Origin: an uncultured Oscillospiraceae bacterium
Lineage (GTDB): Bacteria > Bacillota > Clostridia > Oscillospirales > Oscillospiraceae
Length of the DNA stretch: 29,673 nucleotides
NCBI GenBank assembly: GCA_910588045.1
Contig: CAJUPS010000037.1
Coordinates: 1 to 29,673 of the forward strand
Direction: 5' to 3'
Position numbers and translations under genes: made by a program. The notes under the pieces were generated by a model, which was not told the DNA's origin, did not search any database, and saw only the letters and a program-made list of their open reading frames with translations. Within the stretch, counting starts at the first letter, position 1; each line of letters opens with the position of its first letter. Below, one piece after another: positions 7,579 through 15,817 of the stretch.

Positions 7579-8622
7579 ATGAACTACACAGAAAACTACC
7601 ATTTGCCCCAGTGGGTCAAATCCGACCGGATTATGATGGAGGACTTTAACCAGATGTGCGAAAGCATCGACGCAGGACTGGCCGGAAGTGTGCAGACATC
7701 GGATGCGGCTCTGCAAAAGAGTGACGCCCTGGAACAGAAAACATTGGACCGACTGCGCAGGCTGGCGTATAACCACTACTGTGCTGTCCAGAACTTGAAC
7801 CCCTTCCCATGGCAAATGGGAATCTTCCATCAGGAACCTGCTAAAGACGGGACCGGTGTTACCGGCACCGCGCTGTGGAACGGCGTGTGCTTCTCGGCGA
7901 AAAATCCTGCGGGGGTGACGCTGGGCGGGCTCGACAACTATATGGAGGAGATCGCACCGATGACCCTCGTCAAAAATAGTCTGGCGAATTGCACAACATT
8001 GAAAGTCAATTTCTGTGTCCCTGTGACTGCCTACTTGAGCACGATTGATTTATGCGGCAATGTCCGGGATAATGTACCCAATACGCCCTTCCCGGCGCGG
8101 CTTACGCTGGTCAATCTGGACACCGGCGAGACGGAAATCAGTCATTTGCTGAACCTTGCCCAAAGTGAGGCAAACTGTGCACTGATCAACAATTATCATG
8201 ACTGTTACCTCGCCTTCCATGCGGGGCAACACTATCAGCTCCGGCTCCAGCCGCTGGCGGCGGTCTTCGGCGGGGATTTGCACCTTACTTCAAATGACCG
8301 CTCGTACCCAATCCGTGCCGTTACTGCCAATGATCGGGCTATTACCGCTTCCCACACCATGCAGGAACCGGTGGGCAGCTCCGGTGGGTTGCTCATTGTG
8401 CGTGGACTGGTCCATGGTGGAGCGCTGACGGTGAAGTGGGATGGGCAGGCAGTCCCACTCCAGACCACACGGATGGTTCAGATTCCCGATGGGCGGATGG
8501 TGCGAGAAATGGTTTACTTCCGTGCGGAACCTGTTCCGGCGGAAACCACCTTCTCTCTACACTATGACAACAATGCGGTCGGTTCGTTCCTGTTCTACGA
8601 CTGGGGAGCGGTACTGCTGTAA
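7579..8622 (+). CDS. Phage tail-fibre-like protein, unit 2
   Basis: A protein of 347 residues, with AAAAGGAG (7563-7570) before its ATG. The first ~28 residues (NYHLPQW, SDRI, EDFNQMC) are almost the same as in the protein at 572. After this it has a shorter helical segment and a diverged beta-rich body. The C-termini align again (YFRAEPVPAETTFSLHYD against YFFRTGSIPAKSNFSVHFD, both ending in WGA-LL). The pattern of conserved ends and variable middle fits a binding protein with a fixed attachment domain. No signal peptide is present. A role as a fibre or receptor-binding subunit is inferred from the N-terminal motif of Firmicutes phage fibres; no phage genes flank it directly. Confidence 0.75.
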   Translation: MNYTENYHLPQWVKSDRIMMEDFNQMCESIDAGLAGSVQTSDAALQKSDALEQKTLDRLRRLAYNHYCAVQNLNPFPWQMGIFHQEPAKDGTGVTGTALWNGVCFSAKNPAGVTLGGLDNYMEEIAPMTLVKNSLANCTTLKVNFCVPVTAYLSTIDLCGNVRDNVPNTPFPARLTLVNLDTGETEISHLLNLAQSEANCALINNYHDCYLAFHAGQHYQLRLQPLAAVFGGDLHLTSNDRSYPIRAVTANDRAITASHTMQEPVGSSGGLLIVRGLVHGGALTVKWDGQAVPLQTTRMVQIPDGRMVREMVYFRAEPVPAETTFSLHYDNNAVGSFLFYDWGAVLL

Positions 8623-8630
8623 GCAGAAAG

Positions 8631-8666
8631 AAAGAGCAGGGCTGGCAATGCCAGTCCTGCTCTTTT
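8631..8666 (+). terminator. Intrinsic terminator after the fibre-like gene, unit 2
   Basis: Arms AAAGAGCAGGGCTGGC and GCCAGTCCTGCTCTTT pair with one G-U around a short AAT loop, and a further T follows. The hairpin begins eight bases after the stop codon. Confidence 0.75.
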
Positions 8667-8703
8667 GCAACAAAAGCGAACAGATGACGGAAAAATAGTT
8701 CAT

Positions 8704-8736
8704 GCAACAAAGGACAACCGCCACCCTGCACAGTGA
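8704..8736 (+). pseudogene. Remnant of the DNRHPAR small ORF, copy D
   Basis: The frame reads ATKDNRHPAQ and stop. Only the C-terminal end of the small peptide is kept, overlapping hairpin h1 of the fourth RNA element. There is no start codon. The frame is in phase with the preceding gene (stop at 8620-8622), as it also is in copy B. Confidence 0.3.
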
Positions 8737-8854
8737 CGGTTGTCAACTTGACCAACTACATCGCAAATAGGGTCACCCGCTTATCGCGGACCCTGTTCTG
8801 CTTCTAGTATACCCGTTCAGGCTTGATCTGTCAAGTCTGAACGGGTATTTTTTT
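8714..8854 (+). ncRNA. Three-hairpin RNA element, copy 4, ending in a strong terminator
   Basis: h1 is at 8714-8743, with one closing pair lost. h2 is at 8770-8793, where the outer stem is now GGGTC/GACCC and the inner CGC/GCG. h3 is at 8811-8846 with a 16-bp stem (ACCCGTTCAGGCTTGA with TCAAGTCTGAACGGGT, one G-U), followed by seven T residues, a textbook intrinsic terminator. Both arms of h2 and h3 differ from copy 1 yet still pair, which is direct covariation evidence. Confidence 0.6.
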
Positions 8855-8862
8855 GTAGAAGT

Positions 8863-8890
8863 GCCCCCGGGACCGGAAGGTCCCGGGGGC
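8863..8890 (-). terminator. Hairpin at the end of SLH gene 2
   Basis: A perfect 12-bp GC-rich stem GCCCCCGGGACC/GGTCCCGGGGGC with a GGAA loop, 41 bases beyond the SLH stop codon. No immediate T run follows on the minus strand. Confidence 0.6.
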
Positions 8891-8931
8891 TTAGGTTCAG
8901 TTAGGTGAACCTGCTAGGGTTTAGGGAGTGT

Positions 8932-11900
8932 TTAGGCCTCGTAAGCCGCCTTAGTTCCGTAGATGGTAATGGTCACATTTCCTTTCACGTTTGTCAGGGC
9001 AGCAGTCTTCTGACCCAGAGAATCCGCCGGGATCACGATGTCGGAAGCATCACCCGAGGTAACCTTCAGCCACATCGCGCCAGAACCCTCAACGTTCACG
9101 GTGCCGTTATAATCCATAGCAGACATCGCGCCAGCGGAGCTAATCGTGCTGACGCCGTTAGCAGCCTGCCAAGTTCCCGTGTAGGAACCGTCCACTGCGA
9201 AGGTCACGGTTACCTGCTTAGGATGGGTGACGACAACGACCTGGACGTCCTTGTCGGTGATAGGCTCATCGGAAACCCAGAACCCAGTTGTCTCAGTCAC
9301 ATTAGCAGGCGTCGTAGCCACCTTGCTCATGCTGTGGTGTGCCAGGGAGCCCTGCTCGGTCCAGTACACCTCATCGACCACGTTGGCCGCGTCAACGGTG
9401 AGACCAACACCGAACTTGTCGCCCGAATAGATGTTTCCGGCGGCGGTCCCATCCGCTTTGTATATTGTCGCGGAAGTAACGACCGTATCGGTTGTGGGAG
9501 CGGTGACGGTGGTCGCGGCTTCGTTACCGGTCGTGAGAGTGATAGCAGCAGCACCCGTGACCTTGCCGGTAATGGCATAGGGGGCTGTAACAGCACCGTT
9601 AGTAAAGGTAGAGCTGGAAGTAGCAGCACCGCTCACGGTGTAAGTCACGTGATCCGCACCGGTCCAGGACAGGGTGACGGTGTCGCCGTAACTCAGGGTC
9701 GGCATCGTGCCAGCATTACCCTTTGCAACACCATTGACCGCAACGCTGATGTCAGCAGCAGTAAGGCCGCTCCTAGCGGTGTCGGTAACAGTGAGGGTCA
9801 AACTAGCGGTGACGGGAGCGTACTTGACGGTCACAGTGATGTCCTTGATGGTCTGTGCCGCAGTAAAGGCCAGGTTGGGATCGGCATACGTGGGCGAGCC
9901 CGCAATAGCGCTATTATCGCTATATACAGCAGTCATATCAGAGACTTCCCAACCAGGGATCTCGAAGTAAGCCTTCGTTTTCTTATCCAGCATCACAGCA
10001 GTGCCCTTACCAACGGTCAGGCTCTGGGTGGCGGGCAGATCAGCGGTTGTGAAAGCAATCTTGTCGCCAGCAGCATTCGCCTCGTACTTGAACTTGATGG
10101 TGATGGTGTCGGCCGCGGGAGCATCAGCTTCCTGCTCGCCCATGATCGCACCCCACAGGTTGGATTTAATAGCGGTGCCGCCATTGTTATGGCCGCCGCC
10201 CAGCCAGCTGGGAGTCTGCTCCCACAGAGCGTAGTTGTTCAGCAGAGGATTGGTCTCGTTCTTATCCGGATTGCCCAGGTCAACGATGAAGCTGGACGCG
10301 CTCACGGTGGTGTTGGTGGTATCAGCGCCGCCAACCCAGATGATCAGGTCGCCAGCCTTGACCTCGCTCCAGCGAACGTTGTTGTACTGGAGGGTGTTGG
10401 CCTCGGTGTAAGTGCGGTAGGTAGTCTCATTGCTCCGGAACTGATCCGTCACACTGTAGACCTTGCCATCGGCAATGCTCACGCGGGTATCGGTGGCCAG
10501 AATGGTCTTACCGCCTACAACGGTGGTGTTGCTGCGATCCATGTTGACAGGGATGTAGCCAGCAGGAGCCGTCTCAATCTCGTTGGTCACGATACCGGCA
10601 TAGATGCCGCTGTCGTTGAAGTTCTTGCTGATCGCCTTGATGGCGCGGGCAGACATAGTGCCATCCACAGCATCGGTGGCGTTATACAGCTGATAGAAGC
10701 CGTAGCCCTGCCAGCCGTAGCCGGTAGAAGCATTGTAGCCCCAGCTATCCCACCAGTTGTTGCCAGTGCCCCAGGCCAGGCCGGAGGGAATCAGGTCAAC
10801 CTTTGCAGGATCAGTCTTGCTGTTGAGGGTGTTGATGGTCACGCCATTGGCGGACTGCATCTGCTGGATAGCAGTGTAGTAAGCCAGGGAAATGCTGGAG
10901 GTGGACAGATCGTTCCACTTCTCAACCTCGTAGACAACCACGTCGGCCATCCAGTAGTTGCGGGAACCGGTGCCGGTGGTGGTGTTGCGGGCCACAGTGT
11001 ATGCGGCGTGGATCTTACCAACGGTCTTCTCGGTCAGGGCGGGCATGTTGGTGTAGCCCTTGTAATACTGCACGCCGCCGTTGTAGACGATGTAGATCTC
11101 GGTGTCCTTATCGGCGTTGACGTACTGACCATAGGTGCCGGAAGCACTGCTCACAACGGGGAAGCTGGCAGCGCCCTTGGCGGGACGGACGTCGTTCTTC
11201 AGCTGGATGTAATCCACAGCGTAGCCATCAGCCAGGCCGGAAGTCTTGTCGCGGCTCAGCTTGGCAGCGGTGTTGAGTGTGGCCTTGTCGCCATCAATGC
11301 CGACCACGGCCACGTTGGTGAAGCTGACAGTGGGATTCGCCACGACATTCCAAGTGTTGGTGTTGCTCGTGCTACGGTAGAGCTGCTCACCGTAGTTGAA
11401 CTCGCCGCTGGTGGTGACAGTGCCGTCAGCATTGACTCTGGAGCCCAGGGTAATGCCGCGGGTCAACTGCATGTTGAGGGGCCAGTAGGTGCCATTAGCA
11501 GCGCCGGTGAGAGTGGGAGCGATGCGGGTCTCGTAGGGGACGTTTGTACCGGTGACAGCCGTGCTGGGGATGCCCAGGTGGGCAATGGCGGGCTGCAGCC
11601 AGTTGTTCAGCGGGGAACTCATGGCAACATTGCTGATGTAGGTCCAGGCATTGAGGCCAACGAACGCATTGCCGCTGGGGTTAGCCAGGCTATACTCCTT
11701 GGTGACAGCTTTGCCATTCTCGTCGGGCATGGTCAGCTCGACGGTCATGGGCCAGTTCTGAACCAGGCTGCCGTTAGCGTTGTTGGTGTAGTACAGCTCG
11801 GTGACCAGGGCGTACTTGGTGCCGCCGGGCTGACGGTAAGCGCGGACGAATCCGAACTTATCCAGGAACATCTCATACTCGGTCTTAGGAGCCATGAGGG

Positions 11901-13716
11901 AGAGCTGATCCTGCATGTCGGTAGCATTGTAGATGCCGGACTGGCCGTAGGTGTTGCCGTCGGCAGCAATGATCTCGTCGGTCTTATAGTTGTAGCTGGT
12001 GGCGCTGGTGGTGACGGATTCAGCCTTGCTCACCAGCACCTGGTTGTCGATCGGAGCCCAGAGGACAATGTCACCAACGGCGACATCGCGCTCAATGGCC
12101 TCGTCATCCTGCATGTAGCGGGTGGTGTACTTACCCTCATACTGGGTATCATCGTCATTGAAGCCGTTGTACTGCATGACGGTGTCGCCAGCCTTATTGG
12201 TATAGGTGCTGATGACTTCGTCCAGGTAGTACCGGGTCAGGAAGGCGTAATCGCAGACACCGTCGCCGTCATTGTCGATGAACTTGACCCACTGGCCGTT
12301 GGCGGAGCTAGTCCAGCCAGCATCATAAGCGATGGGGTTGAGATAATCCGCCTCAAACTTGACAAAGGAGATCTTGTCGGAGATGTCCTCAGCAGTCTGG
12401 GTCATGACAAACACCTTGCCGTCATACACGCCAGCGTTTGTGGTATTGTCGGGCTGACCAATCTGACCGTTGGAGCGGGTGAAGATCAGCCACATGTTGT
12501 CGTAGTCAGTCAGGGTAATCGTCTGACCGGCAGGAATCACTCTGCGAAGAGTCTTGCCATCGTTAGACCACTCCACGACCTGACCGGTGATGCTGCGGTT
12601 GAAATTGTACTCAGCATCAGCTTCATAATCTGCCGCAGTAGCGTGGCCCCTATAGGGATTCACGAAGTGGATCACATATTCAATGCGAACATCGGAGGTG
12701 TAGTAACCAGTGGTGCTGAAGTTCTGGAAATACTCGGTGCTGCTGTCCTGAGACATCTCAGCAACGGCCTGGAACTTGACAGCGCTGCCGATGTTCACAC
12801 CCTCACCGTACTGCTTAACGGTGTTCTTGCCGCTGTCGGCGATGTCGATCACCTTGGCGGTGTTCTGGGTGTACACCACACGGCTCTCACCGATGTCGGT
12901 GATCTTGGTGGTGATGTCCATGGTGCGAGCCTTCTCCTCGCCAGCGACCTTAATCTGGGTCTTGCCCTGAGCCAGGACGTTGAGGCCGTACAGGTTGGCG
13001 TACTCGTTGGCCACGACGACACCCTTGACTTCCTCCAGGCCCAGGTTCTCCTTACCGAGGGTCTTGCCATTCTTGACGTAGCCGTTCAGAATGGTGTAAT
13101 CAACCATCTCGGTCAGCAGGGCACGGAAGAGGATCTCGGCAACCAGCTCACGGGGAGCGTTGGAGCCCAGCTGGGCCTCCATGACGTTGTCGATGATGCC
13201 GATCTCCTTAGCCTTGGCGGCGGTGTTGATCTCCCACTGGGGACCCTCAAACTCGCCGTTGCGGCCGTAGCCCATGGCGCGCAGGATCATGGCCAGGGTG
13301 GCGTAACCGGAGATCTTCCCGTTGGGGTTGAACTTGGAAGCGCTCTCGCCCTTGATGATCTGAGCGTTGTGGCAGTAGTTGATGTAACCACGGGCCCACT
13401 CAGCCTTGTCCAGGTCGGTGAAGCTGGTGGTCATGTTGGTGTAGATGGAAGCCTGGGCATCCTCGGCGTCGCCGGTGGCGATACGATAGATGATGGTGGC
13501 AACCTCTGCACGGGTGATCTCACCCTTGGGACGGAAGGTGTTGTCTTCGGCATAGCCCTTGAAGACCTTCAAGCCCTCCAGGACGTTCACGGCGGTCTGG
13601 TAGTTTTCACTAATGTCAGACGCATCCTTGAAGTCCGCGGCGCTGGCGGTAGCCATGAGCGAGAGGCTCATAACGAGGGCCAGCACCAGTGCGAGAATCT
13701 TCTTGAGATTTCTCAT
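8932..13716 (-). CDS. Secreted SLH-domain S-layer-type protein 2 (1594 aa)
   Basis: It has the same signal peptide and SLH region as the protein at 1972-6954: signal to about residue 27, SLH at 29-80 and 99-149, and a degenerate third at 160-205. The first 200 codons are identical in DNA. The long middle (about 230-1150) is homologous but diverged, with shared blocks such as TGYYTSD, DISDKIS and WWDSWGYN. The C-terminal ~400 residues are different: Ala/Thr-rich beta-sandwich-like repeats and no sorting signal. GGAGG precedes the ATG. It is most likely an alternative S-layer or major surface protein. Both copies appear intact, so either or both could be expressed; which one is made cannot be judged from the sequence. 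Confidence 0.93.
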   Translation of the reverse strand: MRNLKKILALVLALVMSLSLMATASAADFKDASDISENYQTAVNVLEGLKVFKGYAEDNTFRPKGEITRAEVATIIYRIATGDAEDAQASIYTNMTTSFTDLDKAEWARGYINYCHNAQIIKGESASKFNPNGKISGYATLAMILRAMGYGRNGEFEGPQWEINTAAKAKEIGIIDNVMEAQLGSNAPRELVAEILFRALLTEMVDYTILNGYVKNGKTLGKENLGLEEVKGVVVANEYANLYGLNVLAQGKTQIKVAGEEKARTMDITTKITDIGESRVVYTQNTAKVIDIADSGKNTVKQYGEGVNIGSAVKFQAVAEMSQDSSTEYFQNFSTTGYYTSDVRIEYVIHFVNPYRGHATAADYEADAEYNFNRSITGQVVEWSNDGKTLRRVIPAGQTITLTDYDNMWLIFTRSNGQIGQPDNTTNAGVYDGKVFVMTQTAEDISDKISFVKFEADYLNPIAYDAGWTSSANGQWVKFIDNDGDGVCDYAFLTRYYLDEVISTYTNKAGDTVMQYNGFNDDDTQYEGKYTTRYMQDDEAIERDVAVGDIVLWAPIDNQVLVSKAESVTTSATSYNYKTDEIIAADGNTYGQSGIYNATDMQDQLSLMAPKTEYEMFLDKFGFVRAYRQPGGTKYALVTELYYTNNANGSLVQNWPMTVELTMPDENGKAVTKEYSLANPSGNAFVGLNAWTYISNVAMSSPLNNWLQPAIAHLGIPSTAVTGTNVPYETRIAPTLTGAANGTYWPLNMQLTRGITLGSRVNADGTVTTSGEFNYGEQLYRSTSNTNTWNVVANPTVSFTNVAVVGIDGDKATLNTAAKLSRDKTSGLADGYAVDYIQLKNDVRPAKGAASFPVVSSASGTYGQYVNADKDTEIYIVYNGGVQYYKGYTNMPALTEKTVGKIHAAYTVARNTTTGTGSRNYWMADVVVYEVEKWNDLSTSSISLAYYTAIQQMQSANGVTINTLNSKTDPAKVDLIPSGLAWGTGNNWWDSWGYNASTGYGWQGYGFYQLYNATDAVDGTMSARAIKAISKNFNDSGIYAGIVTNEIETAPAGYIPVNMDRSNTTVVGGKTILATDTRVSIADGKVYSVTDQFRSNETTYRTYTEANTLQYNNVRWSEVKAGDLIIWVGGADTTNTTVSASSFIVDLGNPDKNETNPLLNNYALWEQTPSWLGGGHNNGGTAIKSNLWGAIMGEQEADAPAADTITIKFKYEANAAGDKIAFTTADLPATQSLTVGKGTAVMLDKKTKAYFEIPGWEVSDMTAVYSDNSAIAGSPTYADPNLAFTAAQTIKDITVTVKYAPVTASLTLTVTDTARSGLTAADISVAVNGVAKGNAGTMPTLSYGDTVTLSWTGADHVTYTVSGAATSSSTFTNGAVTAPYAITGKVTGAAAITLTTGNEAATTVTAPTTDTVVTSATIYKADGTAAGNIYSGDKFGVGLTVDAANVVDEVYWTEQGSLAHHSMSKVATTPANVTETTGFWVSDEPITDKDVQVVVVTHPKQVTVTFAVDGSYTGTWQAANGVSTISSAGAMSAMDYNGTVNVEGSGAMWLKVTSGDASDIVIPADSLGQKTAALTNVKGNVTITIYGTKAAYEA

Positions 13717-13819
13717 GGTGGATTTTTCCTCCTTTTAATTTTTTGAGGCGGAAAGTCTTGAAAACGACCGATTAGTTGCCGTTTTTTCTAACCAGACGGC
13801 CATTATCAAGCCCCTTACC
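13115..13819. repeat. 705-bp identical repeat, copy 2 (SLH N-terminus plus upstream)
   Basis: Identical to 6353-7057. After 13819 the sequence departs completely from units 1 and 2, which marks the right edge of the tandem array. Confidence 0.9.
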
Positions 13820-14233
13820 TAACAAAAAAGTCCAGAAAACGACTGCACCGCAGCGACTTTCCGGACATGAAAAAAAGTTTGGTAGACGATTTTCAGATGT
13901 TGGTAGCACATTTCAAATTTATGTAAATCATTTCCGTTATGGAAGGCGCATTTTCAGACCTCTTTTGGTAGAAAGAGCCTGGTAGCTGGTTGGTAGCATA
14001 TTCACAAAAAGTTTACATTCTAATTTGAAATTTGTGCTTAAATACCTGAGATTCAGCAATAGGACAAAAATGCAGGTGCAAATTAAATTTTTGACAAGGG
14101 AGTTTACATAAAACTGTTTTGCGGCAAAAAATACGGCAACCTGGGTTGCCGCCCCGGCTGCCGCTGAAAAATAGGGGATTTTTTTGCGTGGTCCGTTCCG
14201 CTTTGGGCATACTACCGGAGGAGGTGAAATGCC
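13820..14233. promoter_or_regulatory. AT-rich intergenic region with hairpin and repeated TTGGTAG motifs
   Basis: No gene is seen. An imperfect hairpin at 13830-13866 (GTCC.GAAA/TTTC.GGAC) takes the place of the 61-104 hairpin of the other units. TGGTAG occurs five times (from 13880, 13901, 13966, 13980 and 13991), twice as TTGGTAGCA, a 9-mer also found at 108 and 7114. An inverted repeat links AGCACATTTCAAATT (from 13904) to AATTTGAAATTTGTGCT (near 14022). TTGACA at 14091 lacks a good -10 box. A compact GGCAAC/GTTGCC hairpin lies at 14134-14151. Regulator binding is a guess. Confidence 0.4.
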
Positions 14234-14437
14234 ATGCAGGATCACAAAAGTCAGCCACCCGAGCGAAAGCCCGGATGGCCGGAGGGCGATGACGATGTCA
14301 TCAATAAATATGGAACCTATGAGGTTCAGAGGACCAACGGGATGGAGCACGCCTATCCCATGATTGCCCAGGGGCTCTCCCGCAAGGAGGCAGAGGAACA
14401 GCTGGACGCGGCAGAGCGGTGGATGGAAAAAGAGTGA
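14234..14437 (+). CDS. 67-residue hypothetical protein
   Basis: A small charged protein with a strong GGAGGAGGTGA ribosome binding site six bases before the ATG. The N-terminus is Pro/Lys/Asp-rich and probably flexible; the second half (from NKYGTYEVQRTNG to AERWMEKE) looks like a short strand followed by a helix. There are no cysteines, signal peptide or membrane segment. Its stop codon is one base from the stop codon of the convergent gene at 14439. I do not recognise the family. It may be a small soluble protein of clostridial genomes; no function is proposed. Confidence 0.7.
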   Translation: MQDHKSQPPERKPGWPEGDDDVINKYGTYEVQRTNGMEHAYPMIAQGLSRKEAEEQLDAAERWMEKE

Positions 14438-14438
14438 C

Positions 14439-15497
14439 CTACAGGGGGAGTACCATGTCATACCACACCACGCCGCCGTGGACGGACTGGGACACGCCCC
14501 GGCTTTCAAAGCCGAAGCTCTCGTAGTAGGCCAGCTTCTCCTCCCGGCAGGTGAGGACCACGGCCTGACGGCCAGCGCGGCGGGCCTCCTCAATCAGCGC
14601 CTCCAGCAGGATGCGGCCATATGACCGTCCCCGGAAATCCGGGTGGACGGCGAGGCTGAACACCGACTGGTAGGGGTTGTGATACCAGCCGCAGCTGGGA
14701 TCGGCGAACATTTCGTCCGCAATGACCGGGCTGGCAATGACCGGACCCATGGCGTAGCCCACGATCTGCCCGTTCAGCTCCCCCACCAGGAAGGTCTCCG
14801 GCCAGGCGGCGATCCGACCCCGGATGGCCTCCCGGCTGGCGGCCTGCTCCGGCGGGAAGCAGGCGGACTCGATCTCCGCGCAGCGGTCCAGGTCCTCCAT
14901 CTGCGCCGGGCGGACCGTCAGGCCGGACAGCTTGCGCATAAAGAGGGCGGAGGAGGAGATGAAAGCGCCCGCATTCCTCATGTCCAGCAGATTGGCCTGC
15001 TGGATATACTCCGTGTTGGAGGAGCAGCAGTCCTCCAGGATCTCCACCTGGTAGTCCAGGGAGAGGGCGTCGTAGCAGGTGGTGCGGATGCAGTTGGGCG
15101 TGGTGGTCCCGGTTAGCACGACCGTGTCCACCCCCAGCCGCCGCAGCAGCAGGTCCAGGGAGGTCTGGAAAAAGGCGGAATAGCGGGGCTTGATGATCTC
15201 ATAGTCGCCGGGGCGGCGGCCAAATTCCGGCGGGTTTTCCACCGAGAGGGGACCGGTGCTGCCCGGCGTGAGGGGCTTCCCGCCCTCCTCCCAGACCTGG
15301 CGGCGGGCCAACTCCACGTCGCTGCCGTCGGCGCGGTAGGCGCGGTTGATGAAAATCACGGGGATCTCCGCCCGGCGGCAGGCAGCAATGACGCGGGCGC
15401 AGGCGGGCACCGTGGCCCGGGCCATCCGGATGCACAAAGGGGACTCCGGATTCAGAAATCCGTTTTGCATGTCGATCACAATCAGCGCTTGCTTCAT
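14439..15497 (-). CDS. Isochorismatase-family hydrolase fused to a GNAT acetyltransferase
   Basis: A two-domain protein of 352 residues. Residues 1-190 are an isochorismatase/nicotinamidase-type cysteine hydrolase with the catalytic triad visible: Asp9 in IDMQNGF, Lys103 in IIKPRYSAF, and Cys136 in TTTPNCIRTT preceded by a turn of small residues. Residues about 193-352 are a GNAT N-acetyltransferase with the acetyl-CoA binding segment VHPDFRGRSYG and the C-terminal YYESFGFE. The start at 15497 has GAGGAG upstream; an extended reading frame further upstream overlaps azlD and is rejected. The substrate cannot be told. Together the domains could hydrolyse an amide or ester and acetylate an amine. 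It is downstream of azlCD on the same strand with a 14-base gap, so probably co-transcribed. Confidence 0.9.
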   Translation of the reverse strand: MKQALIVIDMQNGFLNPESPLCIRMARATVPACARVIAACRRAEIPVIFINRAYRADGSDVELARRQVWEEGGKPLTPGSTGPLSVENPPEFGRRPGDYEIIKPRYSAFFQTSLDLLLRRLGVDTVVLTGTTTPNCIRTTCYDALSLDYQVEILEDCCSSNTEYIQQANLLDMRNAGAFISSSALFMRKLSGLTVRPAQMEDLDRCAEIESACFPPEQAASREAIRGRIAAWPETFLVGELNGQIVGYAMGPVIASPVIADEMFADPSCGWYHNPYQSVFSLAVHPDFRGRSYGRILLEALIEEARRAGRQAVVLTCREEKLAYYESFGFESRGVSQSVHGGVVWYDMVLPL

Positions 15498-15511
15498 ACT
15501 CCATTTCTCCT

Positions 15512-15817
15512 CTATAACAGAATAAACTCGGATGCCAGCACCACCAGACAGCAGGCTGCCGCTACCAGAAACAGGCTCCCGCCGCGCCAGGCCAGGACAG
15601 CGCCCACCACCAGGGCCAGCGCCCCCGCGATGGGGCTCTGGGTAGCCTCCACAATGGCGGGGAAGGTCATCACCGCCAGGGTGACATAGGGTACATAATA
15701 GAGAAAGGAGCGCAATGTCCGGTTGGTGATTTCTCGACGGATCAGCACCAGGGGCGTCACACGGATGAGATAGGACACGCCCGCAGATACCAATATGTAA
15801 ATCCATATATTCTTCAT
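15512..15817 (-). CDS. azlD: AzlD, small subunit of branched-chain amino acid exporter
   Basis: A protein of 101 residues with four hydrophobic segments, the usual size and look of AzlD (YgaH-type) proteins, including the SYLIRVTPLVLI stretch near the start and a Trp-Arg turn near the middle. AzlD works with AzlC as a two-part membrane exporter of branched-chain amino acids or analogues such as 4-azaleucine. Its ATG overlaps the azlC stop codon (ATGA), showing translational coupling. GAGGAGG precedes the start. The substrate is inferred from the family. Confidence 0.9.
   Translation of the reverse strand: MKNIWIYILVSAGVSYLIRVTPLVLIRREITNRTLRSFLYYVPYVTLAVMTFPAIVEATQSPIAGALALVVGAVLAWRGGSLFLVAAACCLVVLASEFILL

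Noticed and set aside
320..8854. CRISPR array or integron attC sites
   Set aside because: There are only four copies, kilobases apart, with no short regular spacing, no cas genes and no integrase; the structure is at RNA level with covarying stems.
8905..13746. A rightward open frame of 1613 codons covering the whole of SLH gene 2 and more
   Set aside because: It is antisense to a gene with a signal peptide, SLH domains and a good ribosome binding site. The antisense translation is low-complexity Val/Gly/Asp/Leu/Ser-rich and follows codon bias of the real gene. Similar open frames lie over SLH gene 1 (1855-4713 and 4762-6984).
14091..14119. Promoter for the 67-residue protein
   Set aside because: TTGACA at 14091 is perfect but the -10 position reads CTGTTT; not convincing enough to list as a promoter.
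15498..15806. N-terminal extension of the isochorismatase-GNAT protein
   Set aside because: It overlaps azlD in another frame and lacks any family similarity; the catalytic domain begins at 15497 behind a ribosome binding site.
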